NCBI RefSeq assembly: GCF_011762485.1
Contig: NZ_JAAKGI010000027.1
Location: forward strand, 1-64,000
Direction: 5' to 3'
Source: Yeosuana marina
GTDB lineage: Bacteria > Bacteroidota > Bacteroidia > Flavobacteriales > Flavobacteriaceae
Length of the DNA stretch: 64,000 nucleotides
How positions within the stretch are numbered: position 1 is the stretch's first letter; the number at the start of each line of letters is the position of its first letter. Both the position numbers and the translations under genes were made by a program. This document shows, piece after piece, positions 9,300 through 16,322 of this stretch. The notes beneath the pieces were generated by a model, which worked only from the letters and a program-made list of their open reading frames with translations, searched no databases and had not been told where the DNA came from.

Positions 9300-9331
9300 A
9301 GCCTTCAAGAAATTGAAGGCTTCTTTTTTAT
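9300..9331 (+). terminator. Intrinsic terminator after rpsA
   Basis: A 9-bp perfect stem AGCCTTCAA/TTGAAGGCT (9300-9308 with 9313-9321) has a GAAA tetraloop and a T-rich tail. A smaller hairpin ACCTGA/TCAGGT lies just upstream at about 9266-9282. Confidence 0.9.
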
Positions 9332-9371
9332 TAAACATTTTATAAAATCTAAAATTTTTAAAATTTTGCAT

Positions 9372-9379
9372 TACCTTTG
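9372..9379 (+). promoter_or_regulatory. -7 promoter box for the pyrR operon
   Basis: TACCTTTG matches TAnnTTTG, 25 bp before the pyrR ATG at 9405. No convincing -33 TTG was found. The short leader has no room for a PyrR-type attenuator of the Bacillus kind. Confidence 0.5.
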
Positions 9380-9404
9380 TTTACCAAATACGTTTGGATA
9401 GTAT

Positions 9405-9944
9405 ATGAGTCAAAAAGTTTTACTTAACGCAAAAGAGGTAAACATCATTCTTCATCGATTGGCTTGTCAACTCATTGAAAAACATAATGATTTTTCTAAT
9501 ACCGTATTAATAGGTTTACAACCTCGTGGTATATTTTTAGCCAACAGAATTGCTAAAATACTTCGGGAAGATTATAATGTTAAAAACATTCAATTAGGAT
9601 TTTTAGATATCACTTTTTTTAGAGATGATTTTCGTAGAGGAGACAAACCTTTAGAAGCCAATACAACCAACATTAATTTTATAGTAGAAGATAAAACTGT
9701 TGTATTTATTGACGATGTACTCTATACAGGCAGAAGTATTCGTGCAGCATTAACCGCCATACAATCTTTTGGGAGACCAAATGAAATAGAGCTATTAACA
9801 TTTATAGATAGACGTTTTAGCAGACATTTACCTATACAACCAGATTATAGAGGCAGGCAAGTAGATGTGATAAACCATGAAAAAGTAAAAGTCAATTGGG
9901 AGGAGAATGAAGGAGAGGACATTGTTTACTTAATTAATAAATAA
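9405..9944 (+). CDS. pyrR: PyrR: pyrimidine regulator / uracil phosphoribosyltransferase
   Basis: The 179-residue type I phosphoribosyltransferase has the PRPP-binding signature VVFIDDVLYTGRS (about 104-116), the IGLQPRGIFLA loop near residue 40 and the FFRDDFRRGD segment typical of PyrR. PyrR proteins sense UMP/UTP and bind RNA leaders, and many also convert uracil plus PRPP to UMP. It is first in an operon with pyrB (6-bp gap), so a role in pyrimidine metabolism is secure. Whether it regulates by RNA binding here is unclear because no attenuator was seen upstream. Confidence 0.92.
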   Translation: MSQKVLLNAKEVNIILHRLACQLIEKHNDFSNTVLIGLQPRGIFLANRIAKILREDYNVKNIQLGFLDITFFRDDFRRGDKPLEANTTNINFIVEDKTVVFIDDVLYTGRSIRAALTAIQSFGRPNEIELLTFIDRRFSRHLPIQPDYRGRQVDVINHEKVKVNWEENEGEDIVYLINK

Positions 9945-9950
9945 TTACCC

Positions 9951-10880
9951 ATGAGCGAATTAAGTGTCAATCACTTATTAGGAATCAAATATCTTAACAA
10001 ACAAGATATTCAACTTATTTTTGAAACCGCCGATCATTTTAAAGAAGTTATTAATAGACCCATTAAAAAAGTACCTTCGCTTAGAGATATTACGATTGCC
10101 AATTTATTTTTTGAAAATTCTACCAGAACAAAATTATCATTTGAATTGGCTGAAAAACGATTATCAGCCGATGTTATTAATTTCTCATCAGGACAATCGT
10201 CCGTAAAAAAAGGGGAGACGCTTATAGATACTGTCAATAATATTTTATCAATGAAAGTTGATATGGTAGTTATGAGACATCCAAACCCTGGCGCAGGTGT
10301 GTTTTTATCAAAACATGTAAAAGCAAGTATTGTCAATGCAGGCGATGGAGCTCATGAACATCCAACACAGGCTCTTTTAGACTCGTATTCCATTAGAGAA
10401 AAACTTGGAGATGTCAAAGGTAAAAAAATTGTAATCGTAGGAGATATTCTTCACAGTCGTGTGGCATTATCTAATATTTTTGCGTTACAACTTCAAGGAG
10501 CTCAAGTTATGGTTTGTGGCCCAAAAACTTTAATTCCAAAATATATTGATAAATTAGGCGTAATGGTTGAACCCAATTTAAGAAAGGCCTTAAACTGGTG
10601 CGATGTAGCCAATATGTTACGGGTTCAAAATGAACGCATGGATATTAGTTATTTTCCTTCAACCAGAGAATATACACAACAATATGGTGTAAATAAAGAA
10701 TTATTAGATTCTTTAAACAAGGAAATTATTATTATGCATCCAGGTCCTATTAATCGAGGTGTAGAAATTACAAGTGATGTAGCTGATTCTAAACAGTCTA
10801 TTATTTTAGAGCAGGTACAAAATGGAGTAGCCATAAGAATGGCAGTTATTTATTTATTAGCATCAAAAATAAAACAGTAA
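9951..10880 (+). CDS. pyrB: Aspartate carbamoyltransferase catalytic subunit
   Basis: This 309-residue enzyme condenses carbamoyl phosphate with aspartate in the second step of de novo pyrimidine synthesis. The carbamoyl-phosphate signature FENSTRTKLSFE (about 53-64) is intact. So are the HPNPGAG region, the HPTQALLDSYSIRE aspartate-domain hinge and the late HPGPINRGVE motif. No regulatory subunit gene (pyrI) is adjacent, consistent with the unregulated form common in bacteria. It is second in the pyrR operon and is followed after 3 bp by a STAS-like gene. Confidence 0.97.
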   Translation: MSELSVNHLLGIKYLNKQDIQLIFETADHFKEVINRPIKKVPSLRDITIANLFFENSTRTKLSFELAEKRLSADVINFSSGQSSVKKGETLIDTVNNILSMKVDMVVMRHPNPGAGVFLSKHVKASIVNAGDGAHEHPTQALLDSYSIREKLGDVKGKKIVIVGDILHSRVALSNIFALQLQGAQVMVCGPKTLIPKYIDKLGVMVEPNLRKALNWCDVANMLRVQNERMDISYFPSTREYTQQYGVNKELLDSLNKEIIIMHPGPINRGVEITSDVADSKQSIILEQVQNGVAIRMAVIYLLASKIKQ

Positions 10881-10883
10881 ATT

Positions 10884-11216
10884 ATGATTTTAGATCAAGA
10901 TGGAAATATTTCTATTATAACACAGGAAAAAGCAACTATAATAGAATTAGTTAAAAAAATACAAGACGTTTATTCAAAATTAAAACACGATAATATTATT
11001 GTAAATCTAACTAGTTTAAATAAACTAACTTTACAAGATATTATTGAATTTTTGGAGATATCAAACAGTCATAGAGCTTCAAAACAATCTTTTGTAATTG
11101 TCTCAAATAGTATTGATATTAATGATACCCCAGATGAAATAATTGTTGTTCCTACCCTGCAAGAAGCTTACGATATTATTGAAATGGAAGAGATGGAAAG
11201 GGACTTAGGTATTTAA
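10884..11216 (+). CDS. Small STAS-like protein in the pyr-rnz operon
   Basis: This 110-residue protein has no signal peptide. The pattern is that of an anti-sigma-factor-antagonist/STAS fold. It has a strand-helix start, a DNIIVNLTSL strand, a helix following the position where STAS proteins place the phosphorylatable serine (here LTLQDIIEF), a SFVIVSNS strand and the ending IIVVPTLQEAYDII. The last resembles the STAS C-terminus. It is packed between pyrB (3 bp) and rnz (1 bp), so it is translated with them. Its partner is unknown; an alternative is a structural stabiliser of RNase Z. The fold call is by eye. Confidence 0.65.
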   Translation: MILDQDGNISIITQEKATIIELVKKIQDVYSKLKHDNIIVNLTSLNKLTLQDIIEFLEISNSHRASKQSFVIVSNSIDINDTPDEIIVVPTLQEAYDIIEMEEMERDLGI

Positions 11217-11217
11217 T

Positions 11218-12126
11218 ATGAAGCTAACAATTTTAGGATGCTATAGTGCAACACCAAGAGCATTAACCAATACAACTTCACAGGTTCTTGAAATTAAAAA
11301 TCATATGTTTTTGATTGATTGTGGAGAGGGTACCCAAGTACATTTACGAAGACATAAAATTAAGTTTAATAGAATTAAGCATGTTTTTATCTCTCATTTG
11401 CATGGAGATCATTTTTTTGGATTAGTAGGTTTAATATCAACGTTTAGATTGCTGACTCGTGAAACGGATTTGCATGTCTACGGACCGAAAGGCATCAAAG
11501 AGGTTGTTACGCTACAAATGAAGTTAGCCGACTCTTGGACCAATTACAACCTTTATTTTCATGAATTAGAATCAACAACATCAGAATTAATCTTTGAAGA
11601 TGATGATGTTGAAGTTTATACAATTCCTTTAAAACACCGTATTTATACCAATGGATTTCTTTTTAAAGAAAAAGAAGGAGAACGAAAACTTGATGTGGAC
11701 GCTGCCGAAGACCATAATATTAACGTGGCTTATTATAGAAAATTAAAGCAAGGTTTTGATGTTGAAAATGAAGAGGGTGATTTGATTAAAAATAAAGAAG
11801 TTACATCACCTCCTATAAAATCAAAAAGCTATGCGTTTTGCAGTGATACGGCCTATAACGAATCAATTATTCCAATTATCAAAGATGTCGATGTTTTGTA
11901 TCATGAATCTACGTTTTTAGAGAAACACGAAGCTCTTGCAGATCCTACCAAACATAGTACAGCAAAACAGGCAGCTACTATAGCAAATAAAGCCAATGTT
12001 GGCACCTTAATTTTAGGCCATTATTCCACAAGGTATGGGGGTTTAGATGATTTTAAAACGGAGGCTGAAACTATTTTTAAATCGGTTGAATTGTCAGAGG
12101 ATGGTAAAATTTTCGATTTTAACTAA
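11218..12126 (+). CDS. rnz: Ribonuclease Z (tRNA 3' endonuclease)
   Basis: This 302-residue metallo-beta-lactamase-fold enzyme cuts the 3' trailer from tRNA precursors. It shows the zinc motif SHLHGDHFFGL (about 60-70), a CGEGTQVHLRRHKI segment, the long exosite-arm region between about 150 and 200, FCSDTAYN, and the late HSTAKQAA and LGHYSTRY motifs that supply the remaining ligands. It is last in the pyrR-pyrB-STAS-rnz operon. Its final 8 bp overlap the 3' end of the convergent gene on the other strand. Confidence 0.95.
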   Translation: MKLTILGCYSATPRALTNTTSQVLEIKNHMFLIDCGEGTQVHLRRHKIKFNRIKHVFISHLHGDHFFGLVGLISTFRLLTRETDLHVYGPKGIKEVVTLQMKLADSWTNYNLYFHELESTTSELIFEDDDVEVYTIPLKHRIYTNGFLFKEKEGERKLDVDAAEDHNINVAYYRKLKQGFDVENEEGDLIKNKEVTSPPIKSKSYAFCSDTAYNESIIPIIKDVDVLYHESTFLEKHEALADPTKHSTAKQAATIANKANVGTLILGHYSTRYGGLDDFKTEAETIFKSVELSEDGKIFDFN

Positions 12127-12532
12127 ACTCATTTATTGTTTTCATCCAATAAATAGCTTCATCTAGATTAATACATCGCTTTAAACTTTTTTTGGAAAAC
12201 AACTTTTCAAGGGTTGCGTTTTTGTACATTAAATCATTATAGTACACTATAGCTCCTGCTACAATCACTCCATATTTTTGATCCACTTTTTGCCATGAAT
12301 ACGGATCCATGGAATACGAATGTACTCTATTTGAAATGTAGCCTAATTGACTATTATCGCCATAATAATCTATAATTTTAGGCATTACTATTTTAATTTT
12401 TTCCCAATCAAAATGAACGCCTTCATTTATTTCAGAGATGAAAAAATGGTCACATAAATAAAAATTCCCAAATGTAAACTCTAATTTTTTATGTTCAAGT
12501 TGTTTAAAATAATTACTGTTTTCGAAATACAT
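12119..12532 (-). CDS. Hypothetical cytoplasmic protein
   Basis: The 137-residue protein has no signal peptide or membrane segment and no motif I recognise. It contains aromatic-rich stretches and a central GVIVAGAIVYYND segment that looks like a buried strand. The helix near its C-terminus (LDEAIYWMKTINEF) resembles the ending of STAS/SpoIIAA-like proteins. Its stop codon lies inside the end of rnz (8-bp antisense overlap). The next gene is pdxH, divergent. Function unknown; coding character is good and the frame has a clear start. Confidence 0.7.
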   Translation of the reverse strand: MYFENSNYFKQLEHKKLEFTFGNFYLCDHFFISEINEGVHFDWEKIKIVMPKIIDYYGDNSQLGYISNRVHSYSMDPYSWQKVDQKYGVIVAGAIVYYNDLMYKNATLEKLFSKKSLKRCINLDEAIYWMKTINEFS

Positions 12533-12614
12533 TGCTATTAATTAATGCTTAAATTTATATGATTTTATTTAACTCTAAAACATTTAATTTATAATTAATT
12601 TCGAGAATTTTATA

Positions 12615-13262
12615 ATGAATACAGACTTAGGCGATTACAGAAAATCATATGAAAAAGAAGAATTACTAGAAAGTAATATTAGCGACAACCCAATGGAGTT
12701 ATTTCAAAAATGGTTTTATGAAGTAGATACAAAATTTAATCAAGACGAAACAAATGCCATGACTATTTCAACATTTGGATTAGACGGTTATCCAAAGAGT
12801 AGGGTAGTGCTTCTTAAAAGATATACGTATGAAGGCTTTATATTTTACACCAATTATCATAGTGAAAAAGGAAAAGCCATAGAAAAAAATCCAAATGTTT
12901 GTCTGTCATTTTTTTGGAACAGTGCAGAGCGACAAATTATTATTAAAGGGAAGGCTGAAAAAATAGCAGAGAATTTAAGTGATGGATATTTTGAATCTCG
13001 TCCTAGAGGCAGTCAATTAGGGGCGTTAGTCTCAAATCAAAGTGAGGTCATAGAGAACAGACAGGTTCTTGAAGATAAATTGTTAAGTTTAGAAAAAGAA
13101 TTAGAAGGCAAAGACGTTGAAAGGCCAGCATTTTGGGGAGGTTACATTGTAAAACCTATTGAAATGGAGTTTTGGCAAGGTAGACCAAACCGATTGCACG
13201 ACCGAATACGGTTTAAACTTCAACCTGATTATAATTGGAAAATAGATCGATTATCTCCGTAA
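12615..13262 (+). CDS. pdxH: Pyridoxamine 5'-phosphate oxidase
   Basis: The 215-residue FMN enzyme oxidises pyridoxamine- or pyridoxine-5'-phosphate to PLP, the cofactor used by several enzymes in this window. Typical blocks are present: NAMTISTFGLDGYPKSRVVLLK (about 50-70), FYTNYHSEKGKAI, the substrate site RPRGSQLGALVSNQS, and the C-terminal FWQGRPNRLHDRI with the conserved RLHDR. Length is standard. It is probably monocistronic. Confidence 0.97.
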   Translation: MNTDLGDYRKSYEKEELLESNISDNPMELFQKWFYEVDTKFNQDETNAMTISTFGLDGYPKSRVVLLKRYTYEGFIFYTNYHSEKGKAIEKNPNVCLSFFWNSAERQIIIKGKAEKIAENLSDGYFESRPRGSQLGALVSNQSEVIENRQVLEDKLLSLEKELEGKDVERPAFWGGYIVKPIEMEFWQGRPNRLHDRIRFKLQPDYNWKIDRLSP

Positions 13263-13372
13263 AAAATCGATAAAAATCATTTTTATTTTATTTAGCTTGT
13301 ATTTTATCGACGAAAAACAAATAATAACGTTAATATGTGTGTTTTTAGTCGATTTTAACATTTTTTTAACAT

Positions 13373-13400
13373 TTGCTTCATTTCATGTAGGTTAACTTTA
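13373..13400 (+). promoter_or_regulatory. Promoter of the CAP-domain lipoprotein
   Basis: TTG at 13373-13375, a 17-nt spacer and TAACTTTA at 13393-13400 fit TTG-N17-TAnnTTTG except for the last base. The start codon is 20 bp further on. Confidence 0.45.
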
Positions 13401-13420
13401 TAGTACCAAATTACCTACTT

Positions 13421-13915
13421 ATGAAATCATTAATCAAACTACCAGTATTGGTACTGTTGGCTGTATTGACATTTTCTTGTTCTACTGACAATTTAGATGA
13501 TAACGTTGCAGCATTAAACAAAACCGCTGTTGTTCCCGAAACTAAAACAATAGAAACTCAAATTCTTGAACTTATTAATAATCATAGATTGAGTATGGGT
13601 TTAAATCCATTAGAGCACATGGATATTATAAAGTCCCAAGCTTATTCTCATACCGAGTATATGGTCGAGATAAACGAAGTTAATCATGACAATTTTTTTC
13701 AACGTAGCAATTACTTAAAAGCAAATGCTGGCGCTAAATATGTATCTGAAAATGTAGCTTATGGATATACGAAGGCAGAATCAGTTGTAAATGCGTGGTT
13801 AAAAAGTGAATCCCATAAAGAAAATATAGAAGGAGATTTTACTAATTTTGATGTGTCAGCAGAGCAAAATTCAGACGGTGATTGGTTTTATACAAACATA
13901 TTTATAAGAAAATAG
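13421..13915 (+). CDS. CAP (SCP/PR-1) domain lipoprotein
   Basis: The 164-residue product has a lipoprotein signal with lipobox TFSC (Cys20) and a CAP domain from about 45 to the end. Recognisable CAP features are LINNHRLSMGLNPL, SHTEYMVEINEVNHDNF, SENVAYGY and AWLKSESHKENI. The His, Glu and Ser residues around the CAP cleft are retained. Bacterial CAP proteins are secreted and often anchored at the surface; their activity is mostly undefined. It stands alone between pdxH and fumC. Confidence 0.88.
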   Translation: MKSLIKLPVLVLLAVLTFSCSTDNLDDNVAALNKTAVVPETKTIETQILELINNHRLSMGLNPLEHMDIIKSQAYSHTEYMVEINEVNHDNFFQRSNYLKANAGAKYVSENVAYGYTKAESVVNAWLKSESHKENIEGDFTNFDVSAEQNSDGDWFYTNIFIRK

Positions 13916-13946
13916 ATGCTATAGTTTTTCAGAATACTAATTTTAA

Positions 13947-13988
13947 ATAAAAACCCCACTCAATAACCTTATTGGGTGGGGTTTTTAT
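13947..13988. terminator. Bidirectional intrinsic terminator
   Basis: A long stem pairs ACCCCACTCAATAA with TTATTGGGTGGGGT (one T-G pair) around 13953-13982. It is flanked by an A run on the left and a T run on the right. It separates the convergent CAP lipoprotein and fumC genes. Confidence 0.9.
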
Positions 13989-14028
13989 CTTAAGTTTTTA
14001 AATATCTATTTTAGATAGATCTCTGGTT

Positions 14029-15426
14029 TTATTTTAAACTACCTACCATATCTTCAGGTTTCACCCAAGCATTATAATCTTCAGCTGTGACATATCCCAG
14101 ATTGATAGCTTCTTCTTTTAGTGTTGTCCCATTTTTATGAGCGGTATTAGCTATTTCAGCAGCTTTATAATAACCAATTTTAGTATTAAGCGCTGTTACA
14201 AGCATCAATGAATTATTTAAAAGTTTAGTAATGACCTCATAATTTGGTTCAATACCAGAAGCACAATGTTCTTCAAAACTCATACAAGCATCTCCTAATA
14301 ATTCTGCAGACTGTAATAAGTTGGCAGCCATAACAGGCTTAAATACATTCAATTCATAATGGCCTTGCATACCTCCAACAGAAATTGCTATATCGTTACC
14401 TATAACTTGTGCGCAAACCATTGTTAATGCTTCACACTGAGTAGGGTTGACTTTCCCTGGCATTATAGAACTTCCCGGTTCATTTGCAGGAATACTAATT
14501 TCTCCAATTCCACTTCGTGGACCGGAAGCCATCATACGTATGTCGTTTGCAATCTTATTTAAAGAAACTGCTAATTGCTTTAACGCACCATGCGTTTCCA
14601 CCAAGGCATCATGAGCAGCCAAGGCTTCAAACTTGTTAGGCGCCGATGTAAAAGGTAATTCTGTAAATTTAGCTATATATTCTGCTACACGTTTGCTATA
14701 GCCTTTAGGCGTGTTTAATCCTGTTCCAACCGCAGTTCCTCCAAGTGCCAGTTCGCTTAAATGAGGTAAGGTGTTTTCTAAGGCATTTAAACCATGATCT
14801 AGTTGCGCAACATATCCTGAAAGTTCTTGACCTAATGTTAAAGGAGTGGCATCCATTAAATGAGTTCTTCCTATTTTAACTACATTTTTAAAGGCTTCAG
14901 ATTTCTTTTTTAAGGTATCTCGTAGTTTTTTTACCCCTGGAATGGTTTTTTCTACTACTTTTTTGTAAGCAGCAATATGCATTCCTGTTGGAAAGGTATC
15001 ATTTGAAGATTGAGATTTGTTAACATCGTCATTAGGTTGAATAACTTTGTCACCTTCACCAATAGTTTTGCCTGCTAATTGTTGAGCTCTGTTGGCAATC
15101 ACTTCATTCACATTCATATTACTTTGTGTGCCAGAACCCGTTTGCCAAATAACTAAAGGGAATTGATCATCAAGTTTTCCCTCTAAAATTTCATCACAAA
15201 CTTGTGCAATTAAATCACGTTTTTCAATAGGTAGCACACCTAATTCACAATTAGTAAAAGCGGCTGCTTTTTTTAGATAAGCAAAGCCGTAAATAATTTC
15301 TAATGGCATAGATGCTTTCGGACCAATTTTAAAGTTATTTCTAGAGCGTTCTGTTTGTGCTCCCCAAAGTTTATCAGCGGGCACCTTAACCTCGCCCATC
15401 GTATCTTTTTCTATTCTGAATTCCAT
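14029..15426 (-). CDS. fumC: Class II fumarate hydratase
   Basis: This 465-residue iron-independent fumarase interconverts fumarate and malate in the citric acid cycle. The superfamily signature [17 protein letters not shown] (about 317-333) carries the catalytic serine loop. [19 protein letters not shown] (about 96-114), [11 protein letters not shown] and the [16 protein letters not shown] block with its catalytic His are also present. Length is typical. A minus-strand TAAATTTG box at 15450-15457 lies 24 bp before the ATG. Confidence 0.97.
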   Translation of the reverse strand: MEFRIEKDTMGEVKVPADKLWGAQTERSRNNFKIGPKASMPLEIIYGFAYLKKAAAFTNCELGVLPIEKRDLIAQVCDEILEGKLDDQFPLVIWQTGSGTQSNMNVNEVIANRAQQLAGKTIGEGDKVIQPNDDVNKSQSSNDTFPTGMHIAAYKKVVEKTIPGVKKLRDTLKKKSEAFKNVVKIGRTHLMDATPLTLGQELSGYVAQLDHGLNALENTLPHLSELALGGTAVGTGLNTPKGYSKRVAEYIAKFTELPFTSAPNKFEALAAHDALVETHGALKQLAVSLNKIANDIRMMASGPRSGIGEISIPANEPGSSIMPGKVNPTQCEALTMVCAQVIGNDIAISVGGMQGHYELNVFKPVMAANLLQSAELLGDACMSFEEHCASGIEPNYEVITKLLNNSLMLVTALNTKIGYYKAAEIANTAHKNGTTLKEEAINLGYVTAEDYNAWVKPEDMVGSLK

Positions 15427-15449
15427 TTTAATAAGTAATTAATTTAAAA

Positions 15450-15457
15450 CAAATTTA
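15450..15457 (-). promoter_or_regulatory. -7 promoter box for fumC
   Basis: Minus-strand TAAATTTG matches TAnnTTTG and lies 24 bp before the fumC ATG. No -33 TTG at standard spacing was seen. Confidence 0.4.
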
Positions 15458-15592
15458 CGTTTTTTAGCACTTAATTTTAAGCGAAATATGTTTTATTTCA
15501 ACTATTTATTTAAGGTTTAAATAACATTTTAAAATTTAATTTTTGTTTAAAAATGAGTAAATTCGGTGATAATAACACAAAAAAATTATACT

Positions 15593-16234
15593 ATGGCAAC
15601 AATTAGATTAGGAGATGAAGCTCCAAACTTTACAGCAAATTCTACAGAAGGGACTATTAATTTTCATGAGTGGCTAGGTGATAGTTGGGGAATTTTATTT
15701 TCGCATCCAGCTGATTACACGCCTGTTTGTACCACAGAGTTGGGTACAGTAGCTAAATACAAAGCTGAATTTGATAAGCGAAATGTAAAAGTAGTGGCAC
15801 TTAGTGTTGATGGTTTAGACTCTCACAATGATTGGATAAAAGATATCAATGAAACACAGCATACTACGGTAAATTTTCCAATAATTGCAGATGAAGATAA
15901 AAAAGTATCTGAACTTTATGATATGATTCATCCTAACGCTAGCGAGAAGTTTACCGTGCGTTCAGTATTTGTTATTGGGGATGACAAAAAAATTAAATTA
16001 ATAATTACATATCCAGCTTCAACAGGTAGAAATTTTGACGAATTACTGCGTGTTATTGATTCTTTGCAGTTAACCGCGTATCATAAAGTGGCCACACCTG
16101 CAAATTGGAAAAATGGTGAAGACGTTGTTATTTCTCCAGCCGTAACTAATGAACAGATACCGGCACTTTTTCCAAAAGGTCATAAAGAAATAAAACCTTA
16201 TTTAAGAATGACTCCACAACCAAATGTGAAATAG
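15593..16234 (+). CDS. 1-Cys peroxiredoxin (Prx6 type)
   Basis: This 213-residue enzyme reduces hydrogen peroxide and organic peroxides. It has the Prx6 motif PADYTPVCTTE with peroxidatic Cys46 and the long C-terminal extension that distinguishes Prx6 from AhpC. Late blocks include SLQLTAYHKVATPANW and a PYLRMTPQP ending. A GTG nine codons upstream (15566) keeps the frame open. However, family N-termini begin at MATIRLGDEAPNF, so the ATG at 15593 is preferred. It diverges from fumC and has its own terminator. Confidence 0.93.
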   Translation: MATIRLGDEAPNFTANSTEGTINFHEWLGDSWGILFSHPADYTPVCTTELGTVAKYKAEFDKRNVKVVALSVDGLDSHNDWIKDINETQHTTVNFPIIADEDKKVSELYDMIHPNASEKFTVRSVFVIGDDKKIKLIITYPASTGRNFDELLRVIDSLQLTAYHKVATPANWKNGEDVVISPAVTNEQIPALFPKGHKEIKPYLRMTPQPNVK

Positions 16235-16271
16235 GAAGAACAAAAAAACAATTCAACTAAGTTTTAGAAAT

Positions 16272-16304
16272 AAAAAAGGGTGTTACTATAACACCCTTTT
16301 TTTT
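16272..16304. terminator. Bidirectional intrinsic terminator
   Basis: Perfect stem GGGTGTTA/TAACACCC (16278-16285 with 16289-16296) is flanked by a run of A and a run of eight T. It ends the peroxiredoxin gene and the convergent M1 peptidase gene. Confidence 0.9.
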
Positions 16305-16322
16305 TGATTAAGAAGATATTAT

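Noticed and set aside
9380..9404. PyrR-dependent attenuator in front of pyrR
   Set aside because: The leader is only about 20 nt long with no terminator/antiterminator structure.
15566..15592. Nine-codon upstream extension of the peroxiredoxin with a GTG start
   Set aside because: Family N-termini start at MATIRLGDEAPNF; the extension is unlike coding sequence and the ATG at 15593 is well placed.
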